Of a DNA stretch of 64,000 nt, positions 34,281 through 45,079 are shown in pieces (the stretch's first letter is position 1; each line of letters begins with the position of its first letter). The DNA lies in the NCBI GenBank assembly GCA_023101885.1, contig JALPQD010000357.1, positions 1,649,038 through 1,713,037 of the forward strand, in the 5' to 3' direction. Both the position numbers and the translations under genes were made by a program. The DNA comes from Typhlomys cinereus (taxonomy: Eukaryota > Chordata > Mammalia > Rodentia > Platacanthomyidae). The notes below the pieces were generated by a model. That model made no database searches and was not told the origin of the DNA. It saw only the letters and a list, made by a program, of their open reading frames with translations.

Positions 34281-34818
34281 AGGGCTGGAGAGATGGCTCA
34301 GAGGTTAAGACTTTGTATCCCAAGCAAAAGGTCCTGAGTTTGGATCCCAGATCTCACGTAAAAAGTACCAGACAGAAATGGCAGCAGCCGGGGCTGGAGA
34401 GGTGGCTTAGGGGTTAAGCCTCTGCCTTGCAGGTGGAAAGTCCTGAGTTCGGATCCTAGACCCCACGTATAGACGCCAGGCAGAAGCAGGGGCAGCCTGC
34501 GTTTCTGGTCCTGGTAGGGCGGAGCCTGTGAATCCCGGGGCAGAGTAAACAAGGAGGTGGAGGCGTCCATGGTGGTTCCGAATTCGCCCGCGGTTCTACA
34601 CACACACACACGCACACACACACACGCACACACACCCATGCACATGCACAATTAAAATAAATAATAATAATAAAAAAAGAAATGGCAGCAGCCTACACTT
34701 CTGGCGTTGGTGGGAGAAGCCTAGAAACTCCCAGAGCAAAACAAGAAGGTGGTAGAAGCAATCCAGGATGATTCTCGAAGTCATTCTTGAAGTCAGTGCC
34801 CTCTCTCTCTCTCTCTCA

Positions 34819-34851
<33 letters not shown>

Positions 34852-34870
34852 AAATGAATAAATGAATGAA
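34281..34870 (+). repeat. SINE S2 interrupted by a nested S1
   Basis: The S2 head (34281-34389) continues as the S2 body (34678-34858) around an S1 copy. The perfect 16-bp word AGAAATGGCAGCAGCC ends the left part and starts the right part. Confidence 0.9.
34390..34677 (+). mobile_element. Nested SINE S1 with 16-bp target-site duplication
   Basis: GGGGCTGGAGAGGTGGCTTA head to an AATAATAATAATAAAAAAA tail, between 34374-34389 and 34678-34693 (identical 16 bp). This shows directly that S1 was transposing after S2 had inserted. Confidence 0.92.
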
Positions 34871-35074
34871 TGAATGAAGTTTAAAGAAAAAAGAATCAGC
34901 AGAAGAGGGCAGGAGAAGGGTGGTCAGCCTTGTCCCTGCCCCCTGCACAAGACCCATTCCTCATGCGCTCATTTCACTTTTACATCAACTTCAAGAAGTA
35001 CAGTCAGCGCTTTGCATCTGCTCATCTGTATCTGCAGATTCAACCAACTACAGATTCAGTAATATCTTTGGGGA

Positions 35075-35160
35075 AAAGGAAAAAGAAGAAAGGAAGGAAG
35101 GAAGAAAGGAAGAGAAGGAAGGAAGGGAGAGAGGGAGGAAGGAAGAGAGGGAACACTTTA
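35075..35160. repeat. GGAA/GAAG-rich purine repeat
   Basis: GGAAGGAAGGAAGAAAGGAA-type imperfect units; short and interrupted. Confidence 0.8.
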
Positions 35161-35504
35161 TACCAAGCATGCATGTTTTGGGTTTTTTTTTGTCATTTTT
35201 CCCCTAAATGATACTGCATAAGAACCACTCCCATACCACTGACGTTACTTTAGGCATTGTAGTTGTGTGGAAATTATGTAAATATACAGGTACTTATGAA
35301 ACGCTGTGCCATATTCCGTAAAGGTCTTGAGCATCCATGGGTTTTGGTGTCTTCAGAGTTCCTGGATTGAGCGCCTCTTGATGACGGAGACAACGAGACA
35401 ACTACATTCTTGCTTTGCAGATAAGGAACGTGAGGCTGAAGCTTAGCAAGTGCTTGTGCTCTTTGGCTGAAGAGAACGTCTCTGACATGCAGCCTAGCAG
35501 GCTC

Positions 35505-35780
35505 TGTGTGTGTGCTTGTATGTATGTATGTGTGCGCTTGTATGTGTGTGCGTGCGTGTATGTGTGCATGGGTGTGTCTCTGTCTATCTGTGTCTCTATC
35601 TGTGTGACTGTGTGGTGTGTCTGTCTGTGTACATGTGCATCTGTGTATGTATATTCTATGTGTGTGTGTGTGTTGTCTCGTATCTGTGTGCGTGCATGTG
35701 TGTGTGTGTGTGTATGTGCCTGTCTGTGTGCATGTGTATGTCTCTGTCTGTGTCTATGTGCATGTATGTGCACGTGTGTT
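35505..35780. repeat. Long imperfect TG/TCTG-rich repeat
   Basis: About 275 bp of GTGTGT interspersed with GCATG, TATG and TCTGTCTG words. Unlike the SINE tails here it is imperfect and free-standing. Cysteine/valine-rich open frames in it are artefacts. Confidence 0.85.
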
Positions 35781-35959
35781 GGTAGCCTAGGTGCCTGACT
35801 GCAGCTTCCCTATCTGTGGTTGTCTCCTCTTCCTCCCTAATCAGCAGAAATAGTTTTTCTTAAGCTCTCCTGGGCTCCCCACTTCAAGCAGGTCCGCAAC
35901 TCTTCAATTTAGGTCAATCCAGGGGTTGGATAGGAAAAATAAATAAAAAGGTTGTTAAA

Positions 35960-36170
35960 TTAGCACAGCGGAATATGTTCAGCAGTCCCAGCTATTCCAG
36001 GCTGAGGCAAGAAGATTTCCTGGGCCCAGGAGTTGGCAACTAGCCTGGACAACATAGTAAGACGTTGCCACCAAGAAAGGAGGAGGAGGAGGAAGAGGAG
36101 AGGGAGGGAGGGGCAGCGGAAGGAGGGAGAGAGGAAGGGAGGGAGAGCAGGAGGAGAGAAGCTTCCCCGG
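35960..36170 (+). repeat. B1-like SINE with GGAGGA-rich tail
   Basis: CAGTCCCAGCTATTCCAGGC, GCAAGAAGATTTCCTGGGCC, AACTAGCCTGGACAACATAG, followed by a purine tail (36078-36165). Confidence 0.75.
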
Positions 36171-36179
36171 GAGCTGGGG

Positions 36180-36515
36180 TTGGATATTATGAGCCTACTG
36201 ATTGGCTCATAGGTAAAGTGTTCACTGCACAAGCAAGAAGACCTGAGTTCAGATCCCCCAACATCAACCTAAAAGCCAGGCATGTATACAGCACCCATCC
36301 AGAACTGGGGGGGACAGAAAAGGCAGATTCTAGGGATTCGCTGGTCAACCAGACAGACAGCCTGGCCTGAACGATGAGTCCTAGGTTCAGGAAAGGTTCA
36401 GCGAGAGATCCTGCCTGCCTCTAAATAAGTAAGATGAGAGAACAGGGGAAGATATCCTGATGTCATCCATGTGTCTTCACAGGTGAGCGTACACACACAC
36501 ACACACACACACACA
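36180..36515 (+). repeat. B2/ID-like SINE, degenerate
   Basis: CTGATTGGCTCATAGGTAAA, AAGACCTGAGTTCAGATCCC, CCAGGCATGTATACAGCACC and a short (AC)n at 36490-36513. Confidence 0.55.
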
Positions 36516-36517
36516 GT

Positions 36518-36906
36518 ATAGTTAGACACAGGTGTCAGCTTGACAACTGAAGACTTCAGCTGTGGGCACGTTTGTAAAGAATTAGTAGCTGAGTTAGCCC
36601 TGAGCTAGCCTCCTCTACTTGAGGGGGAAGGTCCAGCCTGCGGTGGGTGGACCGAGTTCTTGGGCAGGGGGATGAAGTGGAGGGAGCAGTTAGGTACGTG
36701 GGCGTTCTTTGGTTTACTTGACCAGACATGCTGGTCTGGCAGGGGAGGATGTCCCTCTCTGCTGTGAGGACGTGGTGGGTCCTGGCGTTGGTAGGAGCCT
36801 CCCGCCCAGCTGGACAAGGAACAGAAACCAAGAGCCATAAGAGAGAATAAAACCCTTTGGTCTCCCTTAGGCTGTTTGGTCTTGAATTTATCAGCAACAT
36901 GCCAAA
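36518..36906 (+). repeat. LTR-like ~400-bp family, copy F, complete
   Basis: Starts TATAGTTAGACACAGGTGTC-AGCTTGACAACTGAAG and ends TTGAATTTATCAGCAACATG. It has ATAAAACCCTTTGGTCTCCC before the end. It is the best copy for defining the family consensus. Confidence 0.75.
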
Positions 36907-36920
36907 TAACTGTGAACAGA

Positions 36921-36923
36921 GAG

Positions 36924-37001
<78 letters not shown>
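36921..37001. repeat. (AG)n microsatellite
   Basis: About 40 AG units with one G insertion at 36948, directly downstream of LTR-like copy F. Confidence 0.95.
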
Positions 37002-37004
<3 letters not shown>

Positions 37005-37340
37005 CTCACCTGCACCAGCCTTCACCTACCCCAAACCCCTCACAGTTCCTGGGTTCCTACTGTGACCAGGAGCCCCGCTCAGCTCTGTCCCTGAACCAGG
37101 TACCCCCCTGCCTTCTTGGACGGGACACCCCCTTCCTGCCTCTTCCAAGGGGACAGCGAATCCTGGGGATGTGCAGAGAGCGCTCAGGCCGGAGGGGGAC
37201 CACGAGATGCATGCTGGGAAGGCCAGGTGCAAGCTCTGCTCTTTCCAGCTCTCCCTGAGCTGGCACGAACTCAGGGGACACGTGGACCCCACAACCAGGT
37301 CCTTGTGCAAAGGCTGTGACAGCTTTTATGAGACGCAGTG
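37002..37340. other. GC-rich intergenic, no gene
   Basis: Open on several frames in both strands because of composition. No domain, Kozak start or splice pattern. Confidence 0.35.
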
Positions 37341-37570
37341 CACCATTTTTAATTTTTAAAAAATTTTTATTTTATTTATTTTTTCCCAATCATACAAGCT
37401 AAATTGGTACCCCGATCCCCTCCCTCCCTTCACCCCTCCCCAGTCCCCCTTGCACCCTCCCCCCTTTTCCCTTCCTTTCATCCTCCCTCTCTTTCTCCCA
37501 GTAGCCCCCCTTCCCCCTCCCATTTCCTGGAGCACCCTTTAGTGTGAATGTCAAACTTCCCTCCATTTTT
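37340..37570 (-). repeat. LINE 3'-end-like fragment
   Basis: TTTTTATTTTATTTATTTTT, CAATCATACAAGCTAAATTG, then CCCTCC-rich pyrimidine sequence, similar to the insertion at 5640-5735. Confidence 0.5.
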
Positions 37571-37923
37571 TTTTAAAGTCTCCTCTGAAGAGCTTCATTG
37601 GCCAGCATCTGGCCAGGGAAGGGGAAAGATCTCAAGGGGCTCCCCGCCTCCCTTGAGAGACTGATGAGGACTACTGCCCACAGAGAAGAAAGGACCGCTG
37701 TCCCTCAGTGGGACACCCACTCATCTGTGACTCACGCTCCAGCGAGCACTCAGGCACGTGTCACCAGAGGCAAAGCAGATGGAATGCATGGGTCACACAG
37801 GTGAAGAAGACTTGAAAATAGGAGGAGGTTGGTAAGGGGGATGAAAGGCTGTAAGGGGAAGAGGTGGAGGATGGGGTTGGGGTTCAGGGGTAAAAACATC
37901 ATAAATTCACTATATTCGTGCAC

Positions 37924-37957
<34 letters not shown>

Positions 37958-39000
37958 AAATAGATGAAAGAGTTCATTGGGGCAGAAACCACAGTGAGTA
38001 CCAGTTCAGCGCAGCCCCCCTGAAGGTAAGCCAACGAGCCACAGAGCCCGATCTAATCCTAAGTCCCTTCAAAGATTGTCATTCAGTTCTTCCGTTCTGA
38101 GGACTGGCTGGTGACATCGATGACGCCAGGCCGGGCTCTTTCTGAAGCACGCACTTCGGGTTCCTGTCACCACCCCCGCCCCCCTCTCCCTAGAATGAGT
38201 GCTGTACACATTTGACAGCAAAGGAAGCTGGCGTTCCTGAGGTTAGGTAACCTGACCAAGGTCACATATTTAGAAAGTGGTAGAACTTTTCAAGATACTA
38301 AACCGGGGAAATGCGCGTCATTTGTAGAAAAGTTTTCGACAAGACCTAAGAAAACGGATTTCCAGTTAACCCTCCCTTACCCAGAAAAGCGAATTTCCCC
38401 GGAACACCCTTTCAACCATGCATACGCCTGGGTGCCCGCACGCACTCGATAATTCTGATTAACAGGGCTCTCGGTAAACAGGGCGGACCACAGGAAGAAA
38501 GATGTACAGAATTCAGCGACCGCATTCTCTGAATACACTGCGTGCTTGGAGATCCCCAAATGAAAGGCAACAAAATACGTTTTGTTCAAAACAACCAGCT
38601 GCCGCAGCGGTCTGCTGTATCTGCCCCCTTTAGGGTTACAAGCAACCTTTGGGGTCTCAAGGAGACAGGCAGGCACCACCCAGTGTACGGCCCCCTTCTC
38701 TCTCTGGGCCTTGGTTTCCCCATCTGCAGAACCAGAGATACCAGCCTGTAAAGGTCTCAGAGGGAGGCTCATGGTCTAGCTGATGATGCTGCCTAGGGGG
38801 CTCCTCTGTCCAGGGGTCGTGGAAGCATGGGCATCCGTGGAGGGAGCATCATGGGAATCGATTCCCTCATGACTGTGGAATCCAGCAAGAACCTTCCAGC
38901 CCTCTCTCCACGGCTGACTGGGCTGCGAATGATTCCGACCCTAAGGCTGGACATACAGTCAGGTATTTTTGGCACTTCTGGTTCCATACTTCATTTTTGA
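37571..39000. other. Intergenic, mostly unique
   Basis: A (AC)n at 37928-37955. The rest has no repeat family I can name and no gene. 38220-38285 (GGTTAGGTAACCTGACCAAGG) has the look of a fragment of an ancient mammalian SINE. Confidence 0.4.
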
Positions 39001-39004
39001 CAGC

Positions 39005-39440
39005 AGATGCAGTTACTCTGCACAGTGCCCATAGATGCACAACCAAATAAGGGAGCAAAGGATTTTATTTTGCCTTACGTTTGTCCAGTTACATTCTTAG
39101 TCCACCTTGGCAGGAGAGTTCATAGCAACCCCAAGGGAACTGGACATACCATAGCCACAGAACCGCTGAGAGAGGGACAAACCTCATTCTCCAGACAGTA
39201 TGTTTGACCCAGTATACCACAGAAAGCCAACTTCCTTAACCAGCTCCCCCAAAATCAGCACCCCCATCTTATCCATGTGCCCAGGAAATAATTCCACACT
39301 ATGGGCTGGGTCTTCCCCATCAATTAGACAATCTCCTGCAGGCTTGCTCAGGGCTTAATTTAACTATTAATTCTCTACAAATGTGCCTAGAGCTCGAGCC
39401 TTCAATTTAAGTTGGGACCTGTATGTAACTATCACACAGA
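39005..39440 (-). repeat. LTR-like ~400-bp family, copy G, minus orientation
   Basis: GCACAGTGCCCATAGATGCA start, GACAATCTCCTGCAGGC, end TTAAGTTGGGACCTGTATGT. Confidence 0.7.
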
Positions 39441-39710
39441 GGGATGCTCTCCCACACAGAGCGAGTACAGCTCATGGGCATGTGTGTTTAGTTGCAGTGT
39501 TTGTGCCTATACCTCCCCACCTGACTTGGTGCTTTAAGGGGGAGCTGAGGGACCTGTGGGTACCAACCCTTCAGAACTACCCCTCAGTGACAGACCCATG
39601 TGTGAGCACCAGGCCTGGGGCTCCCCGGAACATGCCGCTAGGCTGCCAGTCGCCTTTGCTTCCTGCCCTGCCTTCAAGTCGGCATCCGATGTCCTTAACG
39701 GGAGGCATTT

Positions 39711-40010
39711 GGGCTGGAGAGGTGGCTCAACAGTTAAAGCCTTGGCTCAAAAGCAAAAGACCCTGAGTTCAGCTCTCCGGATCTTGAGTTTAAAAAATGC
39801 CAGGCAGACATGGCAGTAGCCGGCAATTCTGGCTCTGGAGGATGGATCCTGGGAAACGTGAGAGGAAAGCAGTAAGGAGGTAGAACAATCCAGAGTGACT
39901 CTCAGTGTCACCCTTGGGCCTCCATGGGCGCACATAGCCAAGCGCCCTCTTGTACACATGCACACCCACCCACATGCCATACACACACACACACATGCAT
40001 GCAAAAAGGG
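39711..40010 (+). repeat. SINE S2 with short (AC)n tail
   Basis: GGGCTGGAGAGGTGGCTCAA head, CCCTGAGTTCAGCTCTCCGG, AACAATCCAGAGTGACTCTC, CACACACACACACATGCATG tail. Confidence 0.8.
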
Positions 40011-42360
40011 GGGATTGTTTCCAGCTGTCTCTTGGAGTTAAGGGTGCCCTTTACCCACTCGGGATGAACAGGTGTCTTCCCATCCCATCCCGAACCTCTT
40101 TCACAATATCGAACCGAATTCTGTATCCATAGTCTCTGTGCATGGCCCTAGCACAAGTCCCTTGGTTCCTCTCGCCCCCTTTGCTGGCCCACAGTTAAGC
40201 CACTAAAGGAAACTCGCCAGGCCTTCCGGGGAGCCTGGGGCGGTACCCCACGCTCTGCCTGCCTGGCCCACCGCGCTGCCCGGAGCTGCGGATGGAGGTC
40301 AGGAGGGTAGCACACAGTGGGCTCACCTCGGGTGCCTGGTTGGCACTCAGCCCTTGACCCCAGCCATCTGGGCAGCTTCCCCTTACCCCTAGCGTGCAAG
40401 CAGCCAGGCCCTGGACGCAGGGCTGTGTCGGCGCCATCTCGCCGTCTGTAGGATTCCTCCCAGCAAGAGCAGCTGTGAGCCCGCCTGCCTGGGGTCCTCA
40501 TGACATTGCTGACGGGCGAATTTTGTGCTGAGCCAGCAGCTGGACCTGGGCGGCTGCCGCAGGCCCCAGCCAGGTGTCCCGGGCAGTCAGGGAGATGAGC
40601 CAGCGGCATCTCCTTCCCGCACCTGTCCCGAGGTCAGGATGAACTTGAAGCCAGCAGGGGCCCCCGAGTCAGAGAGCTCCTGAGTCTGCAAAGCCTGGGC
40701 CACCCCTCGAGGCTGAGGGGCAAGCTGCTGCGGAGTCCAGCTCTGGAGGGACGCGAAACCATGCGGGGTCACCTTCAGAGGGGGCCGTTGGCAAGAGGGA
40801 GCCCAGGAGAGTCCTTGACCTCTCACCATGCGGATAATTCAGCCTGAAAGAATAATGAGGGAGGAAGGGGGAGAGAGAATTAGCTCTGAACAAATGTGAT
40901 TTCAATAAAGCCCCGTTTACTTGTAAATTTAGGCTCCTGACTGACCAACGGACGCTGGTCAGAGGGCACCAAATCACCAAGCCAAGGGGCTTGGAACCGG
41001 ACACAGGAGCAGGAGAGCTGGGTGAAGTCGTGATGACCCTACCAGTGAGTCTTTTTTAGGTGTTTTCAGATGGGCTCTTCCACATTGTGCCAGAAAGTTC
41101 TAAGAGTGGTGAATGTCGGACTTTCAGAAAAGCTCGTTGTACCCCAGGGGTGTTCAGGATGGTATAAAATTAACAGAAGGGGAACAGGACAGGGGGCAAA
41201 TTTGAAATAGGCCTGCAGGAAAGGTGGAGGGGAGACCCACCGCCTTGCAAGAGGTCCAGATGGTCTGGCCTCTGGATTGGCGGGACAGTCCTGGGTCCAG
41301 CGTCGCTTGCTGGCTGCAGGACAGCAGAACCGAAGTCCTTTCCCTCAGCCCTTCGCACCCCTCAGCCTTCCGGGACCGAAAGAGGAACTGCGCGGGGAGT
41401 GGGGCTTTCAGCGACACTGGAGGGGCCCATGACACGCCTGCCCTCCAGCCCCCCTGCCTGGCAATCACTTGGGTCCCAGAGAGATATCGGCGGCCTTGGC
41501 TAACCGAATTATTCTTTCGGTTTGAGCCAACTCTCCCTTTTGACTCAGATCCGGTGGGGGGTAAAGAAAGCGATTTCTGAAACCCCCGCGAGTCCTCCAG
41601 AACTCAGAGGAGCCGCTGCAGGGACGCGCACGATGTCCCACTGGGGCCGCAGCGACCTTCTCCCGTCCTGCTCTCCCCGAGATTCCCACCCTGCATCCAC
41701 AACGGTGCCCCCCAGAACCTCAGGTGGTGCCCCAAGTCATTGAGGACCGAGTATATGTGTGCATGGGGGGGGTTGATTAATCGAGCAATTGCTTACTATT
41801 CATAGCAAAAGAAAGATACTTGGGGAAAAAAAATCTGATATTTCCCAACGAGCAGCAATTTGCTCTCACTGGAAAAGTCACAGGCTTGCAGGACTTCCTC
41901 ACGGCCAGAAACTGCCCCAAGCCCCTTATGTTTCCAGTCCTAAAGAGATGTGGGCATCAGGGACTTTCTCAGAGTTTGGGGCCGGGACCAGCAATCTCTA
42001 GGGCCTTTGGGCTTCAGCACCTCAGCCAGGACGCTAATATTTCTGAATCCCCACCCTCTCTATCTCAAATCCCTGGGGACACAGGGTAACCCAGCTGTTA
42101 TTTTGCAGAGCGTTTCTTGCAGCAGGCCCTCAGTTCTGCTTATTGCTCCCCCAACTGACTCACAAGGGGTTGTGGGGATTTCTGAGCTGTTTCAAAAGTT
42201 ATCTAGAATACTAAGCATTCCGTACAGCCCTTGTTTATTTAAGAAATAAATTAAAATGAAAAAGAAAGAAAGTCCCAAGGCCGACATAATAAGATGCTGA
42301 CATGCAGAAACAGGGGAAGGGGTACAGGGACCTTCCAGAACTGAGGTCTCTTCCTGAGGC
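40011..42360. other. Intergenic, GC-rich, no gene assigned
   Basis: 40150-40830 is GC-rich with scattered CpG, but I see no exon with family similarity. 41160-41740 has overlapping open frames without domains. It could contain an untranslated or lncRNA exon, but nothing in the sequence proves it. Confidence 0.35.
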
Positions 42361-42365
42361 GCAAG

Positions 42366-42806
42366 TTAGATATATAGGTGTCAACGCCACAATTGAAGAC
42401 TGAGCTCTTGGGCACATTTGTGAAGGATTAGTAGTTAAGGTAAGCCTCCAGCAAGCGTGTAACAAATTATATGATTGAGGTGGAAGACCCAGTTCTGGTC
42501 GATGGACCATTCCCTGGGGGGTAGATAAGATGGGGAGAGCTGGTTCAATAAGTTGGCATTCCTCAGCATACTTTGTCCCTCCCTCAGCAATCCCTGTGGA
42601 TACGGTGTGGCCAGTTCCTTCAGCTGCCGTGGTATAAGATCTTCTGCCACAGCTGGACTAAACAAATAAATAATAAATCATAAAGATACAATGTATCCGT
42701 GGTGTGGTAAAAACATGTAGCTTTGTTTTATGTGTGTAACCAGAATGATAAGAAAGAATAAAATCCCCTTGGGTAATGAATTTATCAGTAACATGCAGGC
42801 AAACTA
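42366..42806 (+). repeat. LTR-like ~400-bp family, copy H, interrupted
   Basis: TAGATATATAGGTGTCAACG start, GATTAGTAGTTAAGGTAAGC, then after an inserted ~60 bp (42655-42730, AAATAAATAATAAATCATAA ...) the family end AAGAATAAAATCCCC and TTTATCAGTAACATGCAGGC. Confidence 0.7.
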
Positions 42807-42931
42807 TAACCTCAAAGCACTGTCTCACTGTGAGCCTTCTGCTTTGTCCCAGGCAGTGGGTTATAGCTAATACATGGGGTACTTCCTTCTGCCCGGCCAA
42901 GTTCCAAGGCTTCTTATAAGAAATGGTTCAT

Positions 42932-43179
42932 GGGGCTGGAGAGGTGGCTCAGGGGTTAAGCCTCTGCCTTGAAGGCAGAAGGTCCTGAGTTCGGATCCTA
43001 GACCCCACGTATAGACGCCGGGTGGAAGCGGGGGCACCTGCGTTTCTGGTCCTGGTAGGGCGGAGCCTGTGAATCCCTGGGCAGAGTAAACAAGGAGGAG
43101 GTGGAGGCGTCCATGGTGGTTCCCGAATTCGTCCGTGGTTCTACATACACACACACACACACACATACACACACATACA

Positions 43180-43222
<43 letters not shown>

Positions 43223-43256
43223 TGAATAAATAAGAAATAAAAAAAATTAAAAAAAA
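42932..43256 (+). mobile_element. SINE S1 with 13-bp target-site duplication
   Basis: Complete S1 from GGGGCTGGAGAGGTGGCTCA to an AAAAAAATTAAAAAAA tail. AGAAATGGTTCAT flanks it perfectly at 42919-42931 and 43257-43269. The (CA)n tail has TACA interruptions. Confidence 0.92.
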
Positions 43257-43269
43257 AGAAATGGTTCAT

Positions 43270-44600
43270 ATAAGTTGGGCCCTGTGATGCCGGATTATGC
43301 ACTCAAGACCTGCTTGATAACGTAGTCAGAACCTGCATGTTTGCAAACCTGGCAACCTGAATTTACCCTCTGGAAGCCTACATGGTTGAAAGAGAGAAAC
43401 CACTTCGCCTATGCACCTCAGCTTCATACATGAGCTTCCCCTCCCTCCTCATTGACTTCATTCCAAGCTTAGAAGTGCAGTATGGATATAATCTGAACGT
43501 CCCCAAAGGGTTCACGTGTCAACATTTAATCCCTTGTCAGACATCAGAGAGGGGACGGAAACCATCTATGGTGTTTGTATGACCCAGGCAGCTCTGGGAG
43601 GTGATTGGAATTGGAGAAGTCATCAGGATAAGGGCTCCATGATCGAATCCTGGTGGCATTATAAGAGGATGCCATAGAGGAGACACATTCAGGCTCCAAG
43701 TCTCAAGATACATTAGTCTGCCAGCAAGAATTCCTCACAACCTTTTTTTTTTTTTTAACAGTAATTTTGCGACACTGGGAACAGAGACTGGCAGATTGCA
43801 GATCCGCATGGAACTGGATCGCTTCCGCTGAGCACTGTTGCCATGGCCTTGTGACCACTTGTTGGAGGGCTGTTTCTCACTCTCACAGAAATCTTGCAAG
43901 CTAGATACTACTGGCCTCATTTCACCCTTGGCAAAATAGATGAATAGGAAAAAAAGGGGACTAATTCATCACAATCAAACTGTCAAAGTACCTGCAAGAA
44001 AGGCGGCGGGATTAGAAAGTGCCTGCTAGCTCATTCAGTAAAAGATTACATCTAACATGCTAACTCAGCTGGGAATGCAGCTCAGTGGTATGCTTGAAGC
44101 CCTAAGTTCAGTCTTAAGATGCGTGTGATCGAAGTAAGCAGAGGTGGAGGCAGGAAGACCCCGAGGCCAGGCCAGCCCCGGCTGCATAAGGACACCCGGG
44201 AGAAGTGGTAAGTCAATACTTATGTCCTGAGCTCAGCTGAGACACAATCTTGCGTTGGCTCTGGAGGGAGAGACCAGAGGTTAGAGCCCCTGGGGCCACT
44301 TCTGGATCGGCATTCCCTCCGAGGCCATCACAGTCCGGAGGAGGCTGGAGTCGGTCGTCACCTTCCACAAGCCTGGGGGTTGCCCAGTGCCCCAACACTG
44401 GGCAACTAAAAATAAAAGGGGCGGGGGGAAGGAAAAAGCAGTAAAGGTGAAAGAAAATCAAGGATCCCCTTCACACGCAACTTTTCTATGCGTCTAGACG
44501 TTTTGGGGAACCTTCCTGTCTCTAATACTTCAGTTGAATCTGCTTGTCCCTTCTCGGGGTGCCATCCCCAAACTTTCTCTGGGCCCCTTGACAGCAGGGT
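43270..44600. other. Intergenic, mixed
   Basis: 43300-43400 is B2-like (CTGCATGTTTGCAAACCTGG). 43470-43735 is unresolved; its blocks (TCTGAACGTCCCCAAAGGGT, CATTATAAGAGGATGCCATA) resemble an old repeat. 44050-44215 is a B1/ID-like fragment. No gene. Confidence 0.4.
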
Positions 44601-44604
44601 AAAC

Positions 44605-44790
44605 TGAGGTCCGGCCGGCCGCTCCGCGATCGCGGTCGGCACTGGTCTGGCGGAGCGAAGCCCAGGCCGCCGGGCAGCGCCCGGGCTTGCAGCCCGCCTG
44701 GGCTCCCGCGCTCCCGGGCAGGCCGAGCCCGGAGCCCGCCAGCCGCGCCCGGCGCGCTGCCGCCGGCCCCCGGGGCCCGCCTCTCCCGCT
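44605..44790. promoter_or_regulatory. CpG-rich block (candidate CpG island)
   Basis: About 185 bp of very GC-rich, CpG-rich DNA (CCGGCCGGCCGCTCCGCGAT, CGCGCCCGGCGCGCTGCCGC), unlike its surroundings and unlike any repeat here. It is 4.3 kb upstream of the ARID5A start codon. No exon is recognisable, so an alternative first exon, a non-coding transcript promoter or an enhancer are all possible. Confidence 0.5.
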
Positions 44791-44792
44791 CT

Positions 44793-44905
44793 GATGTAAG
44801 CTGATATTTTAATTCTCTTACAAGGAATGGTGTTTAGAGAAATGACTTAACCGGATTACTCATCGTCGATAATGACTTGGCCCGACTCCGAGGCTATTCC
44901 TAGAC
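44793..44905. promoter_or_regulatory. AT-rich unique element next to the CpG block, candidate conserved element
   Basis: An abrupt change from CpG-rich to AT-rich unique DNA with no repeat signature (AAGCTGATATTTTAATTCTC, TTTAGAGAAATGACTTAACC, GATTACTCATCGTCGATAAT). It contains several homeodomain-like TAAT cores. The low decay and sharp boundary resemble ultraconserved-type enhancers, but this is inference only. Confidence 0.35.
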
Positions 44906-45079
44906 GTGACGCTTGCGGCTTTGATTCTTTCTCTTTACTTTTACTGCACCCCCACTGAATGCCCAGAAATTACAGTGAAGCGGCGACCCCGCCCCTTGCA
45001 CGCCCCTCCCGCACAGCCTCCTGGAAGATGTAGTTCTCTTCTTCCGGGCGCGCCCCCAGCGCTTACGGCTCACTCCGCT

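Noticed and set aside
35402..35798. Cysteine- or histidine-rich frames of 90-127 codons
   Set aside because: Produced by the GT-rich repeat; no cysteine spacing of a real domain.
40148..40829. Overlapping minus-strand frames of 80-150 codons as a possible gene
   Set aside because: GC-rich DNA with no recognisable protein, no consistent splice phases and no promoter motif; left as unannotated intergenic DNA.
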